Shown here piece after piece: positions 37,307 to 45,812 of a stretch of DNA of 64,000 nt. A program made the translations under genes and the position numbers. The stretch spans positions 79,919 through 143,918 of the forward strand of contig JAJEAD010000023.1 in assembly GCA_022824305.1 (NCBI GenBank). The letters run 5' to 3'. Each line of letters opens with the position of its first letter. Position 1 is the stretch's first letter. Below the pieces are notes generated by a model. It was not told the DNA's origin and did no database searches. It was given only the letters and a program-made list of their open reading frames with translations. Source of the stretch: Gammaproteobacteria bacterium. GTDB lineage: Bacteria > Pseudomonadota > Gammaproteobacteria > HK1.

Positions 37307-37388
37307 GGCTTGAACCTCGGTTGGTGTTCTCGCTCGCCGCGGCTGGGCGCGGGCGCATTCTCTCAGAGTGAAGGAGCGACGCGCTGCG

Positions 37389-38435
37389 TCACGGCGCCGG
37401 CGAGAGCCAGGGCTCGAGACGGTGGGCGTATCCGAAGAGCGCCGGCGTGCCGCCGCTGTGCACGAAGAGCACGCGGCTTCCGGCCTCGATACGGCCCGAG
37501 CGCACCTGGGCGACGAGGCCCGCCATCACCTTGCCGGTGTACACCGGGTCGAGGAGGAGCCCCTCGAGCCGTGCCGCCATCGACATCGCCTCGCCCACGG
37601 CCTCGTTTACCTTGCCGTAGCCCGGGGCGTGCACGGCATCGCACACGTCGACGTCGTGGTCGCGGATGAGCCCGGCGCGTCCGATCATCGCCGCCAGCTC
37701 CGTCGCGCGCCTCTCTACCCGGGCACGCTGCCGGGAGGCCACGCGCCGCACGCAGATGCCGTGGACCGGAACCGTCTCGCCGCTCGAGCGCATGCCGACC
37801 AGGATGCCGGCATGGGTGAGCGCGCTGCCGGAAGCGCAGACGAGGGCGTCGAGAGCGATTCCGCGCGAGCGCGCCTGCTCCATCACCTCCCCGGCGGCAA
37901 GCACGTAGCCGAGCCCTCCGATCGGAGCGTGGTCGATTCCTAGGTGGACCACGTAGGGGCGGCGCCCTTCGCGCTCCAGGGACCGGGCGAGGCGCTCGAG
38001 CGCGGCGTCCGCGGCCGCTTCGTCCTCGCCGACCGGAAACGAATGCAGCCGCGCGCCGAGCAGCCGATCGAGCAGCACGTTGCCGGAGAGGCGATAGAGC
38101 GCGTCCCCGTCGTCCACGCGCTCCTCGAGCTGAATGTGAATGTCCATTCCGAGCGCGCGCGCGCCGGCGGCCGCGACGCGGACGAAGTTCGACTGCACCG
38201 CGCCGGTGATCAACACGGTGTCGGCGCCCTGCGCCTGCGCCTCCCCGAGGTAGAACTCGAGCTGCCGCACCTTGTTCCCTCCGAAGGCGAGGCCGGTGCA
38301 GTCGTCGCGCTTGATCCAGAGATCCACCCCCAGGGCCGCGCCGAGCTGCGGTGCGGGCTCGAGGGGAGTCGGCAGATGGCCGAGCCGGACCCTCGGAAAC
38401 GCATCGACTCCGGCCAGCGCGGACGGCCTGGGCAT
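37389..38435 (-). CDS. D-cysteine desulfhydrase / ACC deaminase-family PLP enzyme
   Basis: A 348-residue fold-type II PLP enzyme. LWIKRDDCTGLAFGGNKVRQ contains the Schiff-base Lys, GAVQSNFVRVAAAGARALGM the substrate loop, and VLFVHSGGTPALFG the phosphate-binding region. Relatives include D-cysteine desulfhydrase, ACC deaminase and L-cysteate sulfo-lyase (CuyA). The sequence alone does not decide between them; in an organism with DMSP and osmolyte genes, cysteate use is an option. ATG 38435 has a GGGAG ribosome site and fits the family's usual start. Confidence 0.82.
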   Translation of the reverse strand: MPRPSALAGVDAFPRVRLGHLPTPLEPAPQLGAALGVDLWIKRDDCTGLAFGGNKVRQLEFYLGEAQAQGADTVLITGAVQSNFVRVAAAGARALGMDIHIQLEERVDDGDALYRLSGNVLLDRLLGARLHSFPVGEDEAAADAALERLARSLEREGRRPYVVHLGIDHAPIGGLGYVLAAGEVMEQARSRGIALDALVCASGSALTHAGILVGMRSSGETVPVHGICVRRVASRQRARVERRATELAAMIGRAGLIRDHDVDVCDAVHAPGYGKVNEAVGEAMSMAARLEGLLLDPVYTGKVMAGLVAQVRSGRIEAGSRVLFVHSGGTPALFGYAHRLEPWLSPAP

Positions 38436-38691
38436 GAATCTCCCGGTGCGGCAGCCTGACAAGGACGCGCGATGATACCGAAAGGCAGACCGCGGACATC
38501 GTCAGCGCCGGCAACAAATCTTTACCTGGCGGACAACGCCGGGAAACGCCCGGCTGCGAGCATGCGTCTCGCGGGTGTCGCTGGAGCGCGGCCTTTCGAT
38601 CCAGTCGCTTCGCTCCCCGTTCCCGCCCCGGCGCCGGAGCGGGTGAGCTCCGGCCGCAAACGCCCACGAGACACGAAGGAGTGAATTGCCC

Positions 38692-39234
38692 ATGAACGAG
38701 ACACAGTCGGAGAACGGAAAGGCGACGCCCCGTCGCGGAGGCAGGAAGGTGCGCCTGGCCATCGCGGCGGTAGCGCTGGTGGGACTCGGCACCGCCATCG
38801 GGGTGGTGGCGACCGAGGTGCCCACCCGCGCCGCGTGGCACGGCTTCAAGGAGTGGCGGCACCACGGCCACGCCGGAAGCGAAGCGACGGTGCGGGCGCG
38901 CGCGAAGTGGATCTCCGCGTGGGTCCTCGACGAAGTGGATGCCACCGACGCCCAGCGCGAGCAAATCGACGCGGTGGTCGACGACCTCGTGACGAAGGCG
39001 TGGCCCCTGCGGGAGCAGCACCGCGCGCATCACGACGCGCTCATCGCGGAGCTCGGCCGGCCCGAGGTCAGCCGGGAGGCCCTCGAAGCGCTGCGCACGC
39101 AGGAGCTCGCGCTCGTGGAGAGCATCTCCGGAGACCTGGTCGAAGCCGTCGTTGCGGTGTCCGGCATCCTCGATGCCGAGCAGCGCCTCGCCCTGGTGGA
39201 GCGCCTGGACCGGCACCGCGATCACCATCGCTGA
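38692..39234 (+). CDS. Spy/CpxP-like periplasmic protein (LTxxQ family)
   Basis: A 180-residue membrane-anchored or exported protein. One hydrophobic segment (residues about 19-36, VRLAIAAVALVGLGTAIGVV) is followed by a helical His-rich domain with VDATDAQREQIDAVV and ILDAEQRLALVERL, degenerate forms of the paired LTxxQ motifs of Spy and CpxP. ATG 38692 follows AAGGAG at 38676-38681; a TTG at 38686 is possible. It lies just ahead of a response regulator and histidine kinase, as CpxP does relative to CpxRA, and may be both a chaperone and a sensor of envelope stress or metals. Confidence 0.75.
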   Translation: MNETQSENGKATPRRGGRKVRLAIAAVALVGLGTAIGVVATEVPTRAAWHGFKEWRHHGHAGSEATVRARAKWISAWVLDEVDATDAQREQIDAVVDDLVTKAWPLREQHRAHHDALIAELGRPEVSREALEALRTQELALVESISGDLVEAVVAVSGILDAEQRLALVERLDRHRDHHR

Positions 39235-39429
39235 GCGGACAGAACCGGGCGGACGCTCCGGCGCTCGCCCGGGCGTCCTCGGTCAGGGCCCGGTGCGCTC
39301 GCGGTCCACGTCATCGCCGAAGCCGGACGAGAGCAGCGGGCAGTCGATGGTGCCGGGCCTTCCGACCGGATGGCGGCCGTCGCCGCCTGAGATAGCATGC
39401 CGGCGAGTACGGGCGCGGGATCCATCCTC

Positions 39430-40122
39430 ATGGTCGAGCGCATTCTCCTCATAGAAGACGACGAACGCCTCTCCGCCATGCTGACGGAGTACCTTTCGAC
39501 CATGGGCTTCGAGGCGCGGGCGGCGCCGGACGCCGCTTCCGGCCTCGAAACGCTCGCCCGGGGCTCGTACGACGCCCTGGTGCTCGATGTGATGCTCCCC
39601 GATCGGGACGGCTTCGAGGTGTGCCGCGAGGTCCGCGCCAGGTCCGACCTTCCCATCCTGATGCTGACCGCGCGCGGCGACGAGACCGACCGCATCGTGG
39701 GCCTCGAGCTCGGGGCCGACGACTACCTGCCGAAGCCCTTCAATCCGCGCGAGCTGGTCGCGCGGCTGCGCGCCATCCTGCGCCGGCGACGCCATGCCGC
39801 CCCCGCCCCTGCCAGGCGACTGCGCATCGGAGACCTGGAGATCGATCGGGATACCCGGATCGTCACCGTCGCGGGCCGGGAACGCGCCATGACCGGCAAC
39901 CAGTTCGACCTGCTCTGGGCGCTGGCAAGGAATGCCGGGAGGGTGATGTCGCGCGATGCACTGATGGACGCGGTGCGCGGCGAGGCGCTGGAGGCCTTCG
40001 ACCGCAGCATCGATGTGCACATATCGCGCATTCGCGCCGCGATTGAAGACACTCCGAAGAAACCCCGGCGGATCATCACCGTGCGCGGCGCCGGCTACAT
40101 GCTGGCGAGGATAGTGGATTGA
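39430..40122 (+). CDS. OmpR/CpxR-family response regulator
   Basis: A 230-residue regulator with a receiver domain (LLIEDDERL, phospho-acceptor Asp53 in LVLDVMLPD, Thr in MLTARG, Lys in LPKPFN) and a winged-helix DNA-binding domain (FDLLWALARNAGRVMSRDALM, ending in RRIITVRGAGYML). ATG 39430 was chosen over an upstream start 11 codons earlier. The stop overlaps the kinase TTG by four bases. With the Spy/CpxP-like gene upstream it forms an envelope-stress module of the Cpx kind, though orthology is not proven. Confidence 0.9.
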   Translation: MVERILLIEDDERLSAMLTEYLSTMGFEARAAPDAASGLETLARGSYDALVLDVMLPDRDGFEVCREVRARSDLPILMLTARGDETDRIVGLELGADDYLPKPFNPRELVARLRAILRRRRHAAPAPARRLRIGDLEIDRDTRIVTVAGRERAMTGNQFDLLWALARNAGRVMSRDALMDAVRGEALEAFDRSIDVHISRIRAAIEDTPKKPRRIITVRGAGYMLARIVD

Positions 40123-41429
40123 GAAGGGCGCGGCTCTATCTCCGTATCTATCTCTCCTTCATCGGCATACTCGCGGTGTTCGCGGTGCTGGTGTCGATCG
40201 GCGCGCACCTGCACGGTCGCAGCCATGAGCATCCGCGCTACTTCCAGGGCGCGGGAATCCTGGCGGCCAGGGTGCTTCCCCCGCCCGGCACGGACAAGGC
40301 GGAGCTCACGCGCGCGCTCGAGGAGCTCGCTTCGCATTTCCAGGCGGAGCTCGCCCTCTTCGACGCCGATCGGACACCGCTCGCCGCGACCGCCCCCGGC
40401 CTTCCGGTCCCGCCCGTGGTGATGGAGCGCGGGCGCTTCCTGCACCGCTCCGGGCACCGCAGCGCGCTGGTGCTCGCGCTGCCCGACGGGCGCTGGCTCG
40501 TGGCGCGGCACGCCCGCCACGGGCGCTCCGGGTGGCGTCTGAGCTGGCTCCCTCTCGTGGCGCTGCTGGCGGTGTGCCTGGGCGTTGGCGCCTACCCGCT
40601 CGCACGGCGGATCACGCGGCGTCTCGAGCGCCTCAAGGACCGGGTCGAGGCGCTGGGCGGCGGGAACCTGAGCGCCCGAGTAAAGGTCGAGGGCCGTGAC
40701 GAGGTCGCGGATCTCGCGGAGAGCTTCAACCGGGCCGCGGAGCGGATCGAGCGCCTCGTGGAAGGGGAGCGGACCATGCTCGCGAGCGCGTCCCACGAGC
40801 TGCGCACCCCGCTCGCCCGGATCCGGATGGCGACGGAGCTCCTCGCGGGCGGGGAGCGTCCGGAGCTGAGCGCCCAGATCGCGGCCGACATCGCGGAGCT
40901 GGACGACCTCATCGAGGAGCTGCTGCTCGCAAGCCGGCTGCAGACGAGCGAACGGATCGCGGATGCGGAGCCGGTCGAGCTGCTCGCGCTCGTGGCCGAG
41001 GAAGGGGCGCGCACGGGCGCGGCGGTGGAGGGCGAGACGGTGCGCCTGAACGGCAATCGCCGCCTTCTGCGCCACCTCGTGCGCAACCTCTTCGACAACG
41101 CGCGCCGCCATGGAGGGGAAGAGGGAGTGGAGGCGCTCGTAGAGGCGCTCGATCCACGTGAGCACTCGGGAGCGGCGGCGCGCATCAGTGTCAGCGACCG
41201 GGGGCCGGGAGTTCCGGACGAGGAGCGGGAGAACATATTCGCGCCCTTCTACCGCCCCGCCGGCATGCGCGAGAAGGGGGAAGGCGTCGGCCTCGGCCTC
41301 TACCTGGTGCGCCAGATTGCGCGGCGACACCGGGGCGAGGTGAGCTGCCTGAACGCGGAATGCGGCGGCGCCCGCTTCGTGGTGACCCTCGCCTCGGTCG
41401 AGTCGGCGGACGCGGAAGACGTCGACTGA
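40119..41429 (+). CDS. CpxA-like sensor histidine kinase
   Basis: A 436-residue inner-membrane kinase. Two membrane spans (residues about 8-26 and 147-165) flank a periplasmic domain of roughly 120 residues with a His-rich start (HLHGRSHEHPR). A HAMP domain follows (RRITRRLERLKDRVEAL), then the H box ASHELRTPLARI (His226), N box NLFDNARRH, DRGPGVPDEE and GEGVGLGLYLVRQ. Translation starts at a TTG that overlaps the regulator stop (TTGA). The His-rich sensor region hints at metal or pH sensing. Confidence 0.9.
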   Translation: MRRARLYLRIYLSFIGILAVFAVLVSIGAHLHGRSHEHPRYFQGAGILAARVLPPPGTDKAELTRALEELASHFQAELALFDADRTPLAATAPGLPVPPVVMERGRFLHRSGHRSALVLALPDGRWLVARHARHGRSGWRLSWLPLVALLAVCLGVGAYPLARRITRRLERLKDRVEALGGGNLSARVKVEGRDEVADLAESFNRAAERIERLVEGERTMLASASHELRTPLARIRMATELLAGGERPELSAQIAADIAELDDLIEELLLASRLQTSERIADAEPVELLALVAEEGARTGAAVEGETVRLNGNRRLLRHLVRNLFDNARRHGGEEGVEALVEALDPREHSGAAARISVSDRGPGVPDEERENIFAPFYRPAGMREKGEGVGLGLYLVRQIARRHRGEVSCLNAECGGARFVVTLASVESADAEDVD

Positions 41430-41591
41430 GGAGGGCCGCCGCCACCTCGAGCCCGCCCGCGAATCCGGGGAGGAGCGGGTACCGGGCGCGCCGGTTCAGG
41501 GTCGGGGCGAGCCCCGATTGCACGTAGTAGCGATCCGTCCGAGAGTGGGAAGCCCCGCCCGACGAAGACCCCGGAGTTGCCGTCCTGACCT

Positions 41592-41993
41592 TCAGCCCCA
41601 CAGGATCATCGGCGTCGATTCCGCGATAGCGATGAAGTCCCGGTCGGTCGACAGCATGACGAGCTCATGCGTGATGCAGAGCGAGGCGAGCAGGGCATCG
41701 ATGGTTCCGATCTGGACGCCGCGGCGACGGCAGGCGTTGCGCAGATTCGCCGCTTCAATGTGGTCGGCGCGCGTCGGGGTGACAAAGGGAAGTGCGGAGA
41801 AGCGCTCGATGATGCTCTGCGACGCCTTGGGGCCACGAAAGCCATGCAACAACTCCTGAAGGACCAGCCCCGTCGAGAACACGGACTCTCCTCGCGTGAG
41901 AGCATCTCCAAGACGCGTGACGGCGGGATGGGCAGGGGCCGCATCGCGCCTCAGTGCAAGAGACCACACGCTGGTGTCGACGAACAATTTCAC
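41592..41993 (-). CDS. vapC: VapC-like PIN-domain ribonuclease toxin
   Basis: A 133-residue PIN-domain protein. The GTG start at 41993 gives VKLFVDTSVWSLALRR with the first acidic residue; ELLHGFRG and GTIDALLASLC supply further active-site acids, and MLSTDRDFIAIAE the last. VapC toxins cut tRNA or rRNA. Its start overlaps the antitoxin stop by four bases (GTGA). All expected acids are present, so the toxin looks functional. Confidence 0.87.
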   Translation of the reverse strand: MKLFVDTSVWSLALRRDAAPAHPAVTRLGDALTRGESVFSTGLVLQELLHGFRGPKASQSIIERFSALPFVTPTRADHIEAANLRNACRRRGVQIGTIDALLASLCITHELVMLSTDRDFIAIAESTPMILWG

Positions 41994-42190
41994 CGCCGGC
42001 TCCGCTCTCGCTTGTAATCGAAGTCGGCGTTCCACTCGAGCTGCCCGAACAGCTCCCGGAGCCTCGTCTGCTCCCGACGCGCGATGAACTCTCGCAGCGC
42101 CATGTTGACCGCCGCCTTCTTGGTCTTTTCACCACTGAGCTCGAGCGCCCTTGTCAGCAGGCCGGGATCGATTGCGAGGTTTGTAGCCAT
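41990..42190 (-). CDS. vapB: VapB-like antitoxin
   Basis: A 66-residue antitoxin with a short N-terminal ribbon-helix-helix-like element (NLAIDPGLLTRALELSG), the helix KTKKAAVNMALREFIARRE and the toxin-binding tail FGQLEWNADFDYKRERSRR. This matches VapB antitoxins with the 'GEKTKKAAVN' pattern. The ATG at 42190 is preceded by an A/T-rich promoter region. It comes before vapC, as usual. Confidence 0.87.
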   Translation of the reverse strand: MATNLAIDPGLLTRALELSGEKTKKAAVNMALREFIARREQTRLRELFGQLEWNADFDYKRERSRR

Positions 42191-42255
42191 TGTGTAAATT
42201 CCACACACATTCAGTCACACATAGCCGAATATAGCATCACGTCGCCGGCGGACAA
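42191..42255 (-). promoter_or_regulatory. vapBC promoter with inverted repeat
   Basis: On the minus strand TTGTCC (42250-42255) and TATATT (42228-42233) are 16 bases apart, a good sigma-70 pair. An inverted repeat TGTGT-N7-ACACA (42191-42207) lies between the promoter and the start codon and could be the VapB operator. Confidence 0.55.
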
Positions 42256-42592
42256 ACCAGGAACCCGCGCAGATCGGTAGGCTGCACATTCATGTACAAA
42301 GGGTTGGAGAGTGAGGTCCATCCGCGACCCCGACCCGGAGACTCTCGAAAGCTCGCCCATTCTCAAGTCGGAGGGTTGTCGCTTTCTCGTACGGCGGGAT
42401 TCGATGTGCACAGCGAAAAACTCAGTCGACTCCTCGACTGGAGGTGCGAGAAGGAAGCCCTGATGAAGCTCCCCGACTGCATTTCCGGCTGGTCTTCAAT
42501 CCGCCGGTAGACTGGCCAGCCACTGACGAGGAAGAAACAAGGCGCGTGGCCGTGAGTGCTGTTCCTTCTTGACTACGAACAGGAGATTCGTC
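42256..42592. other. 337-base intergenic region, no confident gene
   Basis: This gap is less GC-rich than its surroundings. A 72-codon open frame at 42292-42510 (+) has no recognisable features and no ribosome site, so it was not called. No RNA gene was seen. The region should include the promoter of the nucleotidase gene. Confidence 0.4.
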
Positions 42593-44104
42593 ATGAGTGC
42601 GCATCGCGCCCTGGCCACGAGCTTCCTCTCCGCCTTGCTGATCCTGGTCCCGGTCGCGTCCTCGGCCGAAGCGACGAAGATCACCTTTCTTCACGTCAAC
42701 GACGTCAACGAGATCGAGCCCCGGCGCGGAGCGGGCGGATTCGCCCCGCTCATGACCCTGCTGGAGCGCGAGCGCGCGGCCTCCGTCCACACCATCACCA
42801 CCTTCGGCGGAGACCTCTTCTCACCTTCCCTCCTGTCGGGCTTCACGAAGGGCGCGCACATGGTGGAGATGATGGACGCGATCGGGACCGACATCGCGGT
42901 GGTCGGCAACCACGAGTACGACTTCGGGCCCGAGGCGGCCGCCCGGAACTTCGCCGCGTCCGCGTTCCCCTGGCTGGGCACGAACGTCCTCGCTCCCGAT
43001 GGAAGTCCCGCCGCGGGGCTGGTGGCGACCCACCTCATCGAAAGCGGTGGCTTCAAGGTCGGGTTCTTCGGCCTGGTGACGCCGGAGACGGCGGTCCTCT
43101 CCTCTCCGGGCAGGGAGATCGAGTTCGCCCCCGTCATCGATTCGGCCCGGCGGGCGGTCGACGACCTGAATTCGCAGGGGGCCGAGCTCATCGTCGCGCT
43201 GACCCACCAGTTCCTCTCCGAGGACCGGGAGCTGGCCGCGGAGGTCGAGGGCATCCACCTCATCCTGGGCGGCCACGATCACGTCCCGGTGGCCACCGAC
43301 GTCGAGGGAACCGCGATCCTCAAATCGAGCCACAACGCCCACTACCTCGCCATCGCCGAGCTCCGTGTCGAGCGCATCGAGCGCGACGAAGAGACTTCGC
43401 TCTCGGTGAGGCCGGAGTGGCGCCTCGTCAGCAGCGCCGGGATCGCGCCGCAGGCGGAGATTCAGGCCCTCGTGGACGCGCACACAGCCACGCTCGACGA
43501 GGAGCTCGACGTGGTAATCGGACGGACCACGGTCGATCTCGACACTCGCCGGCTCAGCGTGAGAAGCCGTGAAGCGGGATTCGGCAACCTGGTCGCCGAG
43601 GCCCTGCGCCGCCGCACCGGCGCGGACGTGGGCCTCACCAACGGGGGCGGCATCCGCGGCGATCGCACCTACGCCGCCGGCAGCGAGCTCACCCGCCGGG
43701 ACATCTTCGAGGAGCTTCCCTTCGGCAACATGACGGTGCTGCTGGAGCTCAGCGGAGCCGACCTCCGGGCGGCGCTCGAGAACGGCGTCTCGCAGGTCGA
43801 GAACATGGCGGGCCGATTCCCGCAGGTCGCCGGCCTGCGCCTGGTCTACGATCCGCAGGCGCCCCCGGGCGGCCGGGTGGTGGAGGTCGAAGTCGGAGGC
43901 GAGGCGCTCGACCCGGCCCGGACCTACCGGGTCGCGACCAACGACTACATGGCGCAGGGCGGCGACGGCTATGCGGCGCTCGCAACGGGCAGAGAGATTA
44001 TCGACGCCTCCGGCGGCACCCTGATGGCGACGATGGTGATGGAGCACATCGCCGCCGAGGGCACGGTGGCGCCGCGAAGGGACGGACGCATCCGGACGCG
44101 CTGA
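42593..44104 (+). CDS. 5'-nucleotidase/UshA-like periplasmic metallophosphatase
   Basis: A 503-residue exported phosphoesterase. A signal peptide (residues 1-24) is followed by a metallophosphatase domain: FLHVNDVNEIEP, FGGDLFSPS, VGNHEYDFGPEA, ALTHQFLSED and LGGHDHVP. The C-terminal 5'-nucleotidase domain has NLVAEALRRRTGADVGLTNGGGIRGD, ELPFGNMTVLLELSG and YMAQGGDGYAAL. The first motif reads NDVNE, so the usual His after Asp is Asn, as in the 'NDVYE' branch of the superfamily. It would hydrolyse nucleotides or related phosphates outside the cytoplasm. ATG 42593 has AGGAG upstream. Confidence 0.88.
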   Translation: MSAHRALATSFLSALLILVPVASSAEATKITFLHVNDVNEIEPRRGAGGFAPLMTLLERERAASVHTITTFGGDLFSPSLLSGFTKGAHMVEMMDAIGTDIAVVGNHEYDFGPEAAARNFAASAFPWLGTNVLAPDGSPAAGLVATHLIESGGFKVGFFGLVTPETAVLSSPGREIEFAPVIDSARRAVDDLNSQGAELIVALTHQFLSEDRELAAEVEGIHLILGGHDHVPVATDVEGTAILKSSHNAHYLAIAELRVERIERDEETSLSVRPEWRLVSSAGIAPQAEIQALVDAHTATLDEELDVVIGRTTVDLDTRRLSVRSREAGFGNLVAEALRRRTGADVGLTNGGGIRGDRTYAAGSELTRRDIFEELPFGNMTVLLELSGADLRAALENGVSQVENMAGRFPQVAGLRLVYDPQAPPGGRVVEVEVGGEALDPARTYRVATNDYMAQGGDGYAALATGREIIDASGGTLMATMVMEHIAAEGTVAPRRDGRIRTR

Positions 44105-44131
44105 GGTACGACGGGCCCCTTTGCCGCGACC

Positions 44132-45739
44132 TCACCCGAGCTCCCCGAAGGTGGCCGGCGTGATCTCGATGAGGGTCGGCCGGGAACGCTGCGCGGCCGC
44201 CCGCAGAAGCTCGGGGAGGGCGTCCAGGGTTTCCGCGCGCGCCGCCGCCCAGCCCACGCTCGCCGACAGCGCGAGGAAGTCCGGCGAGTAGAGATCGACC
44301 CCCACCGGCTCCACCTGCGCCTCCACCATGCAGTGGCGGATCTCCTCGAAGGACTGGTTGTTCCACAGCAGGCAGATGACGGGGGCGCCCGCCCCCACCG
44401 CGGAGGCCATCTCCCCCAGGCAGTACATCAGGCCCCCGTCGCCGGTGATGGCCACGACTGGCGCTTCGGGACGGGCGAGCTTCGCCCCGATCGCGGCGGG
44501 CAGCGCGTAGCCGAGGGTTCCGTACCCGGTGGAGGAGCAGAACCAGGCCCGGGGGTGGTTGGCGTTGAAGTGGGTCTGCCCGAAGTACACCGGCTCGGTG
44601 GAGTCTCCGACCACGATCGCGTCGGGCAGCGCGCTTCGCAGGGCCTCGAGCACCCGGTGGTGCCGCTGGAAGCGCGCTTCCAGGCTGCCCTTGGGGTCGG
44701 TGCGAAGCGCCCGCGCCACTCGCGCCGCCCCGTCCCGGGGCGAATGGCCCGCGAGGCGCTCGAGCAGGGCGGCGACGGCGCTGCGCGCGTCGGCGGTGAT
44801 CGCGAGCGAGGGGCGGGCGTTGCGGGTGGTCTGCTCGGGGTCGATGTCGATGCGGATGAGGGAAGGCGCACCGTTCGCGAATCCCGCAGGCTCGTCGTAC
44901 CCGTAGTCGGTCTCTCCAAGCTCGGTGCCGATCGCGAGGAGCAGGTCGGACTCGTCCACGCAGGCGGCGATCTCCCGGCTCGCCATGTAGCTGCCGAGCA
45001 GCAGGGGATGGTCGGGGGGCAGCAGCCCCTTCGCATTGGAAGTGAGCGTGGTGGGCGACCCCAGCACCTCGGCGAGGCGGCGGGCTTCGTCGCCCGCACC
45101 GAGCGCGCCGCCGCCGAGCAGCAGTGCCGGGCGTTGCGCTTCCCGGAGTCGTTGCGCGGCCTCCGCGATCGCGGCGGGGTCCGGCGCGGGCGGCGAGGGG
45201 GAAGCGGCCGGCGCCGCCTCGATGCCGTCGGCGGGAAGATCGAGCACGTCGATGGGGATCTCGATGTGGACCGGGCGCGGGCGGGCGGAACGCAGGGCGG
45301 CAAAGGCCCGCTCGACCACCGCGGGCAGGTCGTCGGGACGCAGCAGGGTGTGGCTGAACGCCGCCACGTTGCGGATGACGGCGCGCTGATCTGAGAGCTC
45401 GTGCAGGCGCCCCTGCCCCATTCCCAGCTCGTGGCGCTGGTTGACTCCGGACACCACGACCATCGGCACCGAGTCCCCGTAGGCCTGCCCCATCGCGGTC
45501 GCGATGTTGGTCATCCCGGGGCCGGTGATGATGAAGCAGGCGGCGGGACGCCCCGACGCACGGGCGAACCCGTCGGCCATGAACCCCGCACCCTGCTCGT
45601 GGCGCGGCGTGACATGACGAATTCCCGAACCCGCGAGCCCGCGGTACAGCTCGATGGTGTGCACACCCGGAATGCCGAACACGTGGTCGATTCCGTTCGC
45701 TTCCAGGAGCTCGGTGAGAGCGGCGCCGCAGGTCGTCAT
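44132..45739 (-). CDS. ThDP-dependent decarboxylase, AruI (5-guanidino-2-oxopentanoate decarboxylase) type
   Basis: A 535-residue thiamine-diphosphate enzyme of the acetolactate-synthase superfamily. The N-terminal HVFGIPGVHTIELYRGL and TPRHEQGAGFMADGFARASG (catalytic Glu48) and the C-terminal ThDP motif TGDGGLMYCLGE...WNNQSF are intact. The 'PGVHTIELYRGL' signature and overall length fit 5-guanidino-2-oxopentanoate decarboxylases of the arginine transaminase pathway. Relatives include other 2-oxoacid decarboxylases, so this is a family-level call. A ureohydrolase at 18091 could act on a guanidino product, but the two are 25 kb apart. Confidence 0.82.
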   Translation of the reverse strand: MTTCGAALTELLEANGIDHVFGIPGVHTIELYRGLAGSGIRHVTPRHEQGAGFMADGFARASGRPAACFIITGPGMTNIATAMGQAYGDSVPMVVVSGVNQRHELGMGQGRLHELSDQRAVIRNVAAFSHTLLRPDDLPAVVERAFAALRSARPRPVHIEIPIDVLDLPADGIEAAPAASPSPPAPDPAAIAEAAQRLREAQRPALLLGGGALGAGDEARRLAEVLGSPTTLTSNAKGLLPPDHPLLLGSYMASREIAACVDESDLLLAIGTELGETDYGYDEPAGFANGAPSLIRIDIDPEQTTRNARPSLAITADARSAVAALLERLAGHSPRDGAARVARALRTDPKGSLEARFQRHHRVLEALRSALPDAIVVGDSTEPVYFGQTHFNANHPRAWFCSSTGYGTLGYALPAAIGAKLARPEAPVVAITGDGGLMYCLGEMASAVGAGAPVICLLWNNQSFEEIRHCMVEAQVEPVGVDLYSPDFLALSASVGWAAARAETLDALPELLRAAAQRSRPTLIEITPATFGELG

Positions 45740-45812
45740 GGTCGAGGGGCTCCGTCGGAGGGACGAGAACAAGCTTCGCCCGCGCGCGCCACCGACGGCA
45801 AGCGGCGCGTTA

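Noticed and set aside
38511..38530. A GTAAA-like element resembling half of a CpxR box ahead of the Spy/CpxP-like gene
   Set aside because: Only one half-site fits and the second is poor; one match of this length is expected by chance.
42292..42510. A 72-codon open frame between vapB and the nucleotidase gene
   Set aside because: It has no ribosome site, no domain and an atypical residue mix, so it is not supported as a gene.
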